From contig NZ_WSZK01000035.1 in the NCBI RefSeq assembly GCF_009791395.1, forward strand, positions 1 through 57,198: a stretch of 57,198 nt of DNA, in the 5' to 3' direction. Every line of letters starts with the position of its first letter. Position 1 is the stretch's first letter. Position numbers and translations under genes: made by a program. The stretch comes from Halomarina oriensis. Its GTDB lineage: Archaea; Halobacteriota; Halobacteria; Halobacteriales; Haloarculaceae. The notes beneath the pieces were generated by a model. That model had not been told where the DNA came from. It worked only from the letters and a program-made list of their open reading frames with translations, and did not search any database. Shown piece by piece: positions 41,345-49,092 of the stretch.

Positions 41345-42565
41345 TCAGTCGAAGCGACCCGCGAGTCGGTCGCGGATACGCCCTTGGAGGTCCTCGCGCA
41401 GTTCCTCCACCTCGATCTCTTCGAGGACGGGGACGTAGAACCCCTCGACGAGCATGTTCTTCGCGAGCTGTGGCGGGACACCGCGTGAGGTCATGTAGAA
41501 CAGGTCCTCTGCGTCGACCTGTCCGACCGTCGCGGAGTGACTCGCCTCGGTGTCGTGGTTGTTGATGATGAGCTTCGGCGAGGCGTCGGCCTCGGACTCG
41601 TCGCTCAGCATCAGGGTGTTCTCACGCTGGTACGACGACGTGCTCCAGGCGTCGCGCCCGACGTCCTGGACGCCCTCGTAGACCGAGCGGGCGCGGTCGT
41701 CGATGACGCCGCGGGTGACGAGGTCCGCCGTGGTGTGTTCGGCGCGGTGCCAGACACGCGAGTCGACGTCGAAGTGCTGGTCGTCGTGGCCGTAGAACGC
41801 GCCGACGAGCTTCGTCTCCGAGCCGTCGCCGTTCAGGTCGGCCTCGACCGACGTCTTCGTCAGCCGCGAGCCGATGTTGCAGTCGATGATGTCGACCTGC
41901 CCGTACGTGTCGGTGGCACCGTACTTCAGCTGGTAGTTGTACGTCTCCTCCGAGAGGTCCTGGAGCGAGCCGTACTGGACGTACGCGTTCTCGCCGACCG
42001 CCAACTCGGTGATGCCCGAGTAGTAGCGCTCGCCCTCCATCTCGTCGCCGGTCTCCTGGCGTTCGAGGATGGTGACCGAGGAGGACTCCTCGGCGACGAC
42101 GAGCGTGTAGTTGAACAGCGACCGGCTGTTCATCGTCGTCCGAATCGTCACGTCTTCGGCGTCGACGCCCTCGGGGACGTAGACGACGGTGCCCGTCGAG
42201 AACAGCGCCGTCGAGAGCGCCGTCAGGTAGTTCGTCTGCGGGTCGACGATGCTCCCGAAGTGCTCGCGAACGAGCTCCTCGTGGCTGTCGAGCGCCTCGG
42301 CGAACGAGAGGACTTCGACCTCGTCGGGGCCGATCTGGTCTTTCTCCTCGGCGGCGTTCAGCGGGTCGACGAACTCCTCGAACGCGAGGTCCGAGAGGTT
42401 CGTCCACTTGCGCCCCGGCGTCTGGATGACGGCGGGGAAGTCGATGTCCTCCAGCGCCGCCAGCGCGTCCAGACGCGTCTGGAGGAGCCACTCGGGTTCG
42501 CCGAGCGACTCCGAGATTTCACGAACCTGTGCTTCCGTGAGGTTCGCGTGTACCTGCGTGCTCAT
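41345..42565 (-). CDS. sufD: Fe-S cluster assembly protein SufD
   Basis: 406 aa. SufB/SufD family beta-helix core. N-terminal LTEAQVREISESLGEPEWLLQT and C-terminal VGQVDAEDLFYMTSRGVPPQLAKNMLVEGF are conserved. It acts as part of the SufBC2D scaffold complex. Its start codon ATG directly abuts the sufB stop, so the genes are coupled. The order is sufC-sufB-sufD on the minus strand, the common haloarchaeal order. Confidence 0.95.
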   Translation of the reverse strand: MSTQVHANLTEAQVREISESLGEPEWLLQTRLDALAALEDIDFPAVIQTPGRKWTNLSDLAFEEFVDPLNAAEEKDQIGPDEVEVLSFAEALDSHEELVREHFGSIVDPQTNYLTALSTALFSTGTVVYVPEGVDAEDVTIRTTMNSRSLFNYTLVVAEESSSVTILERQETGDEMEGERYYSGITELAVGENAYVQYGSLQDLSEETYNYQLKYGATDTYGQVDIIDCNIGSRLTKTSVEADLNGDGSETKLVGAFYGHDDQHFDVDSRVWHRAEHTTADLVTRGVIDDRARSVYEGVQDVGRDAWSTSSYQRENTLMLSDESEADASPKLIINNHDTEASHSATVGQVDAEDLFYMTSRGVPPQLAKNMLVEGFYVPVLEEIEVEELREDLQGRIRDRLAGRFD

Positions 42566-43993
42566 CTATCCGAGCGAGCCCTCCATCTCGAGTTCGATGA
42601 GGCGGTTGAGTTCGACCGCGTACTCGATGGGCAGCTCCTCCGTGATGGGTTCGATGAACCCGGCGACGATCATCTGCTTGGCGTCGTCGTCGTCCAGCCC
42701 ACGCGACTGGAGGTAGAAGACGTCCTCGTCGCCGATTTTACCCACAGTGGCCTCGTGGGCGACGTCGACCTTCGACTCCTCGATCTCCATGTACGGCATG
42801 GTGTCGGAGGTCGATTCGTTGTCGAACATCAGCGCGTCACACTCGACGGCGGTGCTGGAGTGCTCCGCGCCGTCGGCGATGTGGACGAGACCGCGGTAGT
42901 TCGTGCGGCCGCCGTCCTTGCTGATGGACTTCGACTCGATTGTCGACTTCGTGTGTGGCGCGTTGTGGTAGACCTTCGCGCCGGTGTCGATGTTCTGGCC
43001 CTCGCCGGCGAACGCGATGGTGATGTGGTTGTCCGTCGCGCCGGGACCCTTGAGGATGGTACACGGGTAGAGCATCGTGGCCTTCGAGCCCATGCTCCCC
43101 GACACCCACTCCATCGTCGCGTCCTTCTCGCAGATGGCACGCTTGGTGTTGAGGTTGTAGGTGTTCTTCGACCAGTTCTGCACCGTCGAGTACTGGACGT
43201 GCGCACCCTCCTTGACGAACACTTCGACGCCCCCGCTGTGGAGGTTGAAGCGGCCGTACTTCGGGGCCGAACAGCCCTCGATGTAGTGCATCTCGGAGTT
43301 CTCCTCGGCGATGATGAGCGTGTGCTCGAACTGGCCCATCCCCTCGGAGTTCATCCGGAAGTACGCCTGCACCGGCATCTCGACGGTGACGTCCTCGGGC
43401 ACGTAGACGAACGACCCGCCGGACCAGACCGCACCGTGGAGCGCGGCGAACTTGTTGTCGCTGGGCGGGACGCACTTCGTCATGAAGTACTCCTTGACGA
43501 GCTCTTCGTGCTCCTGGACCGCCTTGTCCATGTCACAGAAGATGACGCCTTTCTCCTGCCAGCGCTCCTGCATGTTCTGGTAGACGATCTCGGACTCGTA
43601 CTGTGCGCCGACACCCGAGAGCGCGTTGCGCTCTGCTTCGGGGATGCCGAGCTTCTCGAACGTGTCCCGGATCTCCTCGGGGAGGTCCTCCCAGGACTCC
43701 TCGCCGCCGCGCGTGTCGATGTCCGGGCGGATGTACGGGACGATCTCGTCGACGTCGACCTCGCTCAGGTCGGGCTGGCCCGGCCAGTCGGTCGGCATCG
43801 GCATCTCCTGGAACTGCTTGAGCGCGCGGAGGCGTCGCTCCAGCATCCACTCGGGCTCGTCTTTGTCCTCCGAGATGAGGCGGATGGTCTCCTCGGTGAG
43901 GCCCTTCTCGGATTTGAACGCCGACTTCTGCTCTTTCTTGAACTCGAAGCGGGCTTCGGTGTCTGTCTCTTTGAGGTGGTCGTCTGAACTCAT
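42566..43993 (-). CDS. sufB: Fe-S cluster assembly protein SufB
   Basis: 475 aa, typical length. Landmarks: VPYIRPDIDTRGG-like N-terminal part, ESEIVYQNMQERWQEKGVIF, RMNSEGMGQFEHTLIIAEEN, YIEGCSAPKYGRFNLHSGGVE, and the C-terminal EATVGKIGDEDVFYLQSRGLDDDDAKQM. SufB is the cluster-building scaffold. It follows sufC after a 29-nt gap. Confidence 0.96.
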   Translation of the reverse strand: MSSDDHLKETDTEARFEFKKEQKSAFKSEKGLTEETIRLISEDKDEPEWMLERRLRALKQFQEMPMPTDWPGQPDLSEVDVDEIVPYIRPDIDTRGGEESWEDLPEEIRDTFEKLGIPEAERNALSGVGAQYESEIVYQNMQERWQEKGVIFCDMDKAVQEHEELVKEYFMTKCVPPSDNKFAALHGAVWSGGSFVYVPEDVTVEMPVQAYFRMNSEGMGQFEHTLIIAEENSEMHYIEGCSAPKYGRFNLHSGGVEVFVKEGAHVQYSTVQNWSKNTYNLNTKRAICEKDATMEWVSGSMGSKATMLYPCTILKGPGATDNHITIAFAGEGQNIDTGAKVYHNAPHTKSTIESKSISKDGGRTNYRGLVHIADGAEHSSTAVECDALMFDNESTSDTMPYMEIEESKVDVAHEATVGKIGDEDVFYLQSRGLDDDDAKQMIVAGFIEPITEELPIEYAVELNRLIELEMEGSLG

Positions 43994-44022
43994 GTTGTGT
44001 TGGGGTTAGGTCTCAAGACGGT

Positions 44023-44934
44023 TCAAGCTGTCTCGTACACTTCTTCACGGACCCAGTCGTACCCCTTGTCCTCGAGCTGCTCGGCGAGTTCCGAGCCGCC
44101 GCTCTTGACGACTTTCCCGTCGAGCATGATGTGGACGTGGTCCGGCTCGACGTAGTCGAGGATACGCTGGTAGTGGGTGATCTGCAGGATGCCGGTGCCG
44201 ACCTCGTCGCGCAGGGCGTTGATGCCCGTCGCCACGTCCTGCAGGCGGTCGATGTCCAGGCCCGAGTCGATCTCGTCGAGCACCGCGATGGAGGGTTCGA
44301 GGATGGCGGCCTGGAGCACCTCGTTCTGCTTCTTCTCGCCGCCGGAGAAGCCGGCGTTGAGGTAGCGCTGGGCGAAGCGCTCGTCCATGTCCAGCTGCTC
44401 CATCTTCTCGGCGAGCAGCTGCTGGAACTCGGCGACACCGACCTCGCCCTCGTCGACGTTCCCCTCCATCGGGGAGGTGTCGTAGCCGACCTCTTCTTCT
44501 TCGTCGTCGGCCTCGTCGTCGTCCTCGAACAGCTCTTCTCGCTCTTCGAGCTTCGCGTTCAGGGCGGTGCGAAGGAAGTTCACCATCGTGACGCCCTCGA
44601 TCTCTGCGGGGTACTGGAACGCGAGGAACACGCCGAGTGCGGCGCGCTCGTTCGGTTCGAGGTCCAGCAGGTTCCACGTGCGCTTGTCCTCGGGGATGTC
44701 GAAGTCCTCGCCGAAGTCGTCGGCTTCGAGGTGGATGAACACTTCACCCTGCGTCACTTCGTAGGCTGGGTGGCCGGCGATGACCTTCGCCGTCGTGGAC
44801 TTGCCCGACCCGTTCGGTCCCATGAGCGCGTGAATCTCGCCCGTGTTGACTTCGAGGTTCACGCCCTTCAGAATCTGCTCTCCGCCGTCTTCAGCGACCT
44901 CTGCGTGGAGGTCTTTTATCTCTAATCGAGCCAT
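44023..44934 (-). CDS. sufC: Fe-S cluster assembly ATPase SufC
   Basis: 303 aa, about 50 residues longer than most bacterial SufC (about 250). Walker A GPNGSGKSTTAKVIAG, signature NAGFSGGEKKQNEVLQ, Walker B AVLDEIDSGLDID, D-loop and H-switch ITHYQRILDYV are intact. The extra length is an acidic insertion around residues 133-165 (FEDDDEADDEEEEVGYDT) before the signature motif. First gene of the operon; a 126-bp promoter region lies upstream with no other gene. Confidence 0.95.
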   Translation of the reverse strand: MARLEIKDLHAEVAEDGGEQILKGVNLEVNTGEIHALMGPNGSGKSTTAKVIAGHPAYEVTQGEVFIHLEADDFGEDFDIPEDKRTWNLLDLEPNERAALGVFLAFQYPAEIEGVTMVNFLRTALNAKLEEREELFEDDDEADDEEEEVGYDTSPMEGNVDEGEVGVAEFQQLLAEKMEQLDMDERFAQRYLNAGFSGGEKKQNEVLQAAILEPSIAVLDEIDSGLDIDRLQDVATGINALRDEVGTGILQITHYQRILDYVEPDHVHIMLDGKVVKSGGSELAEQLEDKGYDWVREEVYETA

Positions 44935-45060
44935 AATGAGAACACCTTATCTCCTGAGTCGTCGTCCGCGCGTGCGGGGGATAATGGTTTCGTATTCGCC
45001 CGATTCCAGTTCAGGGAACGAAAACGAATCTTTCCGTATGTGAAAGCGTGTCGGGGGAGA

Positions 45061-47862
45061 CTATCCGAAACTGCCCAGTCCCATCTGTGTCTGTCCCGAC
45101 TTCACCTCGTCCCAGGAGACGCCGACGGCTTCGAGGATACGCTCGATGGGACCCTGGAGCGTCTTGTCGAGCATCACGTCCCAGTCCACCTCGAACTCCT
45201 CGGGGAGTTGGTCGGCGAACTCGATGCAGATGACGTCCTCTTTCTGCCGGAACTCCCGGTAGATGGGGTTCGAACGGGTCGAGAGGTCACGCTCGTGTTC
45301 GATACGCTCGTAGAAGTCGTTGTGGACCCGGCCGAGGTAGAGGCGCTTGGGTTTCGACCCGCGGGCGAAGTTGGTCCCCAACAGGAGGTTGGCGTACTTC
45401 GCGCCACGGATGTGGGCGGTGTCGGTGTCGTAGTCGTCGAGTCGCTTCCCGATGCCGCCGGGGATGCCCACCTCCTCGACGCTGATGTCGCCGTTCTCGA
45501 AGCGCTGGATGGTGTCGTGGACGTAGTCCTTGACGCCCTCGACGTCGCCCTCCTTGACGATCATCTCCAGCACCTGCTGTTGGACCTCCTTCGTGATGGG
45601 CGCGATATCCGAGCGCTTGTACTCGAAGCCCGTGATGTCGATGTCGTCGACGTCCTTCCCCTCCTTCCAGACGATGTGGCCGGCGTAGCGTTTCTTCTTG
45701 CCCGCTTGGAAGAACCGGCGATAGAGCTTCTCGAACTCGATCTGGAAGCGGTGCTCGTCGGCGTTCATCTCCGCCGCGAGGTCGTCGTACGCGGCGTTGA
45801 TGCGCTCTTCGAGGTCGAACGACTGCTCGATGGCCGCCTCCTTCGAGACGCCCTCGCCGAGTTCGAGCATGATGGAGTCGGTGTCGCCGTACGCGACCTC
45901 GTACCCCATCTCCTGGACGGTCTGGTCGGTGAACTCGATGACTTTCCGGCCCGTCGCCGTCACCGCCGCGCCCATGTCCTTGTCGTAGAGGCGGAACCGG
46001 TCCCACCCCAGCACGCCGTACAGCGAGTTCATGATGACCTTCACCGCGCCCTGCTGGCGGTCGAACGTCTCGTAGGCGTCGCTGCCGGCCTCGTTCTCGT
46101 CGCGTAGGCGCTTCTTCTCGTCACGCTCGGCGAGCAGTTCGGTCACCATCTCCCGGATGATGCCGTCCGGTTCCTTCCGGAAGTGCATCCCGTTGGGCGC
46201 GACGAACGTGTCCCCGTCGAACGTCTCGGGGTCGACCTTCGTCTCCGGGGAGGCGTTGATAGTCACCATGCACATCGGGTACAGCGACTTCAGGTCGAGG
46301 ACGGACACCATCTCCTTGACGCCCGTGATGGGGTCGAACACCGCGCCACCCTCGTAGTCCTCCGACTCCACCGCGCCCTTCGAGGGCAGTGCGAACTCGC
46401 CGTGGACCTTGTGGAGGATGTACATGTCCACTGCGTCGCCGGGCGTCGTCGCGTCCTCCAGTTTCGCACCGACGAAGGTGGCGACCTCCTCCCAGAACGG
46501 GACGATGTTCTGCTTGCGGTCGAGTTCGACACACAGCTCCACGTCGCGCAGGTTGTACTCCAGCAGTCGTCCGGGGTCCTGCTCCCACAGGTCACCGATG
46601 TCGCCCGCGTAGCGCTCCTTGCCGACGCCCAGTTCTGCCTCGCCGACGGCGTCGAGTCGGTAGCTGTCGAGTTCGCTGATCTTGATGCGCTTGTAGGCGT
46701 ACAGCAGGTCGAACGCGACACGGCCCTTGATGTTCGGCCCCTGCCAGTCCGAACGCCACACCTCGTTCACCCGCGAGAGGCGGTTCGAGTCGAGGTCGTC
46801 GGGCGCGTCCGGCCCGTCCGAGAGCACGTCGATGCGGTCGAGCAGGTACGGGGCGTCGAAGTCGGTGAAGTTCCACCCCGTCAGCACGTCCGGGTCCGTC
46901 TCGTCGACGTAGTCGAGGAACGCGTTCAGCATCGCTTCCTCGGTGTCGAACCGGCGCACGTCCACCTCGGGGCCCTCTCGCAGCGGGTCGTAGTCGGGGA
47001 GCGTGTCCGGGCCGGACTCGCCGTCGGGCGCTTCGTAGAGCCAGACGACGTACTCGTCGTGGTAGTTGTCGTGACTGGTGAGACAGACGATGCGCTCCTC
47101 GCCCTCCTCGGGGAACCCGTTCCGGTCGTCCACCTCGATGTCGAACGTGTTCACCCGGAGGTCGGCTTCGACGTCCACCGCACGGAGTTCCTGGTGTGGG
47201 ACGTCGATGACGTCGTCGTCGTTCCGACGGGCCGGGACGCGGACACCGCTCGTGACGTCCTTGTCGATGAGCAGGCGGTTCGGGAACAGGATGTCCGCCT
47301 CGTAGTGGTCGAACCGGTCACGCAGCTGTCCGACGTCGCGTGGGGTCTGACCGGTCACCTTCACGAGCGTCTCGCCACGGATGGACTCGTAGGTGACGAC
47401 CTCCTGAGCCTCGTCGCCCGAGAGTTCGGGGACGAGGTCGCCCCGCGTCTCGACGCCCGTGATGCGCTCTTCCATCAGGCGGTCGTCGGTGAACTGCGTC
47501 GACAGCAGCGGTTCGTCACCGTCCTCCTCAGCACCGTCTCCGCCGCCCGCGCGTTCGAGGTCCGCCAGCGGCGTGTAGAAGTACGGCGGGAACTCCCGGA
47601 CGCGAACGTGTTCGGTCTCGTTGTCGCTCGTCCGACCGAACACGTGGAGGACCGGGTGTTCCTCGCGGCCCGCGCCCTCGATGGTGTAGTCGACCTGCGT
47701 GACCGCGAGTTCGACGCTCCCGTCGGGGTCGGGATATCGGTAGTCGGAGGTGTCGACGACCTCCGGCGCGAGACCGCCCCCGTCGCCCGCGACGGCCTCC
47801 GCCTCGGCCTCGGGACGCGGCGTGTCGCCGTCGGAGAAGTCGGCGAGCCCACTCTGTTTCAT
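45061..47862 (-). CDS. polB: Family B DNA polymerase
   Basis: 933 aa from ATG 47862. 3'-5' exonuclease motifs: VNTFDIEVDDRNG (Exo I, D-x-E), GWNFTDFDAPYLL (Exo II) and YNLRDVELCVEL (Exo III). Polymerase motifs: LDLKSLYPMCMVTINASPET (A), KVIMNSLYGVLGWDR (B) and VAYGDTDSIMLELG (C). No intein interrupts any of these, although haloarchaeal polB genes often carry them. Both ends have PIP-like sequences: QSGLADF at the N-terminus and QMGLGSFG at the C-terminus, possible sliding-clamp contacts. This is the main replicative or repair polymerase in haloarchaea alongside PolD. Confidence 0.97.
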   Translation of the reverse strand: MKQSGLADFSDGDTPRPEAEAEAVAGDGGGLAPEVVDTSDYRYPDPDGSVELAVTQVDYTIEGAGREEHPVLHVFGRTSDNETEHVRVREFPPYFYTPLADLERAGGGDGAEEDGDEPLLSTQFTDDRLMEERITGVETRGDLVPELSGDEAQEVVTYESIRGETLVKVTGQTPRDVGQLRDRFDHYEADILFPNRLLIDKDVTSGVRVPARRNDDDVIDVPHQELRAVDVEADLRVNTFDIEVDDRNGFPEEGEERIVCLTSHDNYHDEYVVWLYEAPDGESGPDTLPDYDPLREGPEVDVRRFDTEEAMLNAFLDYVDETDPDVLTGWNFTDFDAPYLLDRIDVLSDGPDAPDDLDSNRLSRVNEVWRSDWQGPNIKGRVAFDLLYAYKRIKISELDSYRLDAVGEAELGVGKERYAGDIGDLWEQDPGRLLEYNLRDVELCVELDRKQNIVPFWEEVATFVGAKLEDATTPGDAVDMYILHKVHGEFALPSKGAVESEDYEGGAVFDPITGVKEMVSVLDLKSLYPMCMVTINASPETKVDPETFDGDTFVAPNGMHFRKEPDGIIREMVTELLAERDEKKRLRDENEAGSDAYETFDRQQGAVKVIMNSLYGVLGWDRFRLYDKDMGAAVTATGRKVIEFTDQTVQEMGYEVAYGDTDSIMLELGEGVSKEAAIEQSFDLEERINAAYDDLAAEMNADEHRFQIEFEKLYRRFFQAGKKKRYAGHIVWKEGKDVDDIDITGFEYKRSDIAPITKEVQQQVLEMIVKEGDVEGVKDYVHDTIQRFENGDISVEEVGIPGGIGKRLDDYDTDTAHIRGAKYANLLLGTNFARGSKPKRLYLGRVHNDFYERIEHERDLSTRSNPIYREFRQKEDVICIEFADQLPEEFEVDWDVMLDKTLQGPIERILEAVGVSWDEVKSGQTQMGLGSFG

Positions 47863-47886
47863 GTTGTCCGAGGTTCGAGTCCTCCG

Positions 47887-47896
47887 GTAAAAACCC
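47887..47896 (-). promoter_or_regulatory. TATA box of polB
   Basis: GGTAAAAACC (GGTTTTTACC on the coding strand) is centred about 29 nt before ATG 47862, supporting that ATG and a leaderless mRNA. Confidence 0.5.
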
Positions 47897-48064
47897 CCGC
47901 GGTCGGCGAGAGCCACCCGCCACCACCTCCCGACGGCGGACCGACCCGTCCCCGCCGTCGAGACCGCCCGCCACCGACGACGACGACACCACCTCGTCGG
48001 TAGTGGCGACCGTTGCTCGGTACACAACGCATTTACCGTGTCACGGCGTAGCAAGGGAGCGACA

Positions 48065-48250
48065 ATGGTCGACGGAGATGTCACGTCGGAGTCGAGTACA
48101 GAGTCGGCCGAGTCCACCGTGACCGCCGAAGACGCGATCGCCACCACCGAATCGTACGAGACCGACGGCGGGTGGGTCCTCTTCGACGGGGAGAACCCGC
48201 TGGCGTGGATACAGTCGGCGGTCACCGTCCGACTGGACGACGCGACATAG
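48065..48250 (+). CDS. Small haloarchaeal protein with a C-terminal W-x-Q motif
   Basis: 61 aa from ATG 48065. The first part is acidic and Ser/Thr-rich. The conserved-looking end is YETDGGWVLFDGENPLAWIQSAVTVRL. From memory this resembles a family (possibly DUF7331) found in haloarchaea, not checked. No function assigned. A CATTTACC box lies about 31 nt upstream. Confidence 0.75.
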   Translation: MVDGDVTSESSTESAESTVTAEDAIATTESYETDGGWVLFDGENPLAWIQSAVTVRLDDAT

Positions 48251-48285
48251 GGACGCTTTTTCCACCGCCGCCCGTACCGTCCACC

Positions 48286-48621
48286 GTGATAGACCCCTTC
48301 GAGGAGGACCGGCAGGACGACCCCTGGCCCGACGAACCCGAGGAGTTCGACCCGGACAGCCTCGCGCCGTCGGTAGACGTCCCGGAGGCCCCGGGGACGC
48401 CGGAGTTCTCGGAGTCGGACGTCGACGACGACCTCTTCCGGGCGTTCTGGGGGGCGGTCGTCATGCTCAACGTCGCGTTGCTGGGGCTGAGCCTCGGCCC
48501 GATGTTCCTCTACTTCTGGGGCGACCTGCGTCTCGGCGGCGGTACGACGCTCATCGGCCTGGTCTCGGCCGTCTTCGCCTACCGCTTCTACGCCGGCTAC
48601 CAGCGTGACCGACAGGACTAA
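48286..48621 (+). CDS. Small two-helix membrane protein, acidic N-terminus
   Basis: 111 aa from GTG 48286. The first about 50 residues are rich in Asp/Glu/Pro. Two membrane helices follow (FWGAVVMLNVALLGLSLGPMF and LIGLVSAVFAYRFYAGY). Typical of a haloarchaeal membrane family of unknown function (possibly DUF7322). It follows the 61-aa gene after 35 nt and overlaps or abuts the winged-helix gene downstream. Confidence 0.8.
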   Translation: MIDPFEEDRQDDPWPDEPEEFDPDSLAPSVDVPEAPGTPEFSESDVDDDLFRAFWGAVVMLNVALLGLSLGPMFLYFWGDLRLGGGTTLIGLVSAVFAYRFYAGYQRDRQD

Positions 48622-48646
48622 CGAGCGACCGACGGTACGGGGAGTC

Positions 48647-49081
48647 ATGCGGACGGTCCACGACGACGACGGCCAGCGCTATCTCCTGGTCAAACGGTCG
48701 AGCGAGTCGTCGCTCGTCCGACACCCCGAGACCGGCGAGGAGCGCTACGTCCCGAACGACCGCCTCACCGTCGACGACTCGACGGACCCGCTCTCGCTCG
48801 CCGCGGGAGCCGTCTCGGGGCCGGTTCGGCGCGTCCTCTCGGCGTGTCGTGACGACCGGGCGCTCGGTCTCCTGCTCGAACTCGACCGGCGTGGACCCGT
48901 CCCGGCCCGCGCGTTACTGGAGTACGACCTCTGTGAGAGCGACGTGCTCGGCCTCGTGGGCGAGTTCCGGGCGGCGGGGCTGGTCGTGGAGGCGGCCGCC
49001 GCGGGCGAACGCGGCTACGACCTCACGGACGACGCACGGGAGGCGCTCGCCGTGTTGCGAGCGGGTCGGGGCGACCGGTGA
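48647..49081 (+). CDS. Winged-helix-like protein of unknown function
   Basis: 144 aa from ATG 48647 (GGGGAGTC just upstream; GTG 48605, overlapping the previous gene, is an alternative). The N-terminus RTVHDDDGQRYLLVKRSSES and RHPETGEERYVPN-type segment form a small beta part. The C-terminal half RALGLLLELDRRGPVPARAL then LVGEFRAAGLVVEA and GYDLTDDAREAL has the helix pattern of a winged helix. Location beside rad50 is conserved-looking in haloarchaea. Regulatory role inferred only. Confidence 0.75.
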   Translation: MRTVHDDDGQRYLLVKRSSESSLVRHPETGEERYVPNDRLTVDDSTDPLSLAAGAVSGPVRRVLSACRDDRALGLLLELDRRGPVPARALLEYDLCESDVLGLVGEFRAAGLVVEAAAAGERGYDLTDDAREALAVLRAGRGDR

Positions 49082-49092
49082 CGTCGCCGCGC

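Noticed and set aside
41537-43987. 816-codon plus-strand frame across sufD and sufB
   Set aside because: Antisense to two unmistakable Suf proteins; composition is Val/Arg/Leu-rich noise.
45061-47862. Possible intein in the DNA polymerase
   Set aside because: Motifs A, B and C are each continuous and the length (933 aa) is that of an intein-free enzyme; no Cys/Ser start or HN end blocks seen.
46183-48003. 606-codon plus-strand frame opposite polB
   Set aside because: Antisense shadow of the polymerase; no motif of its own.
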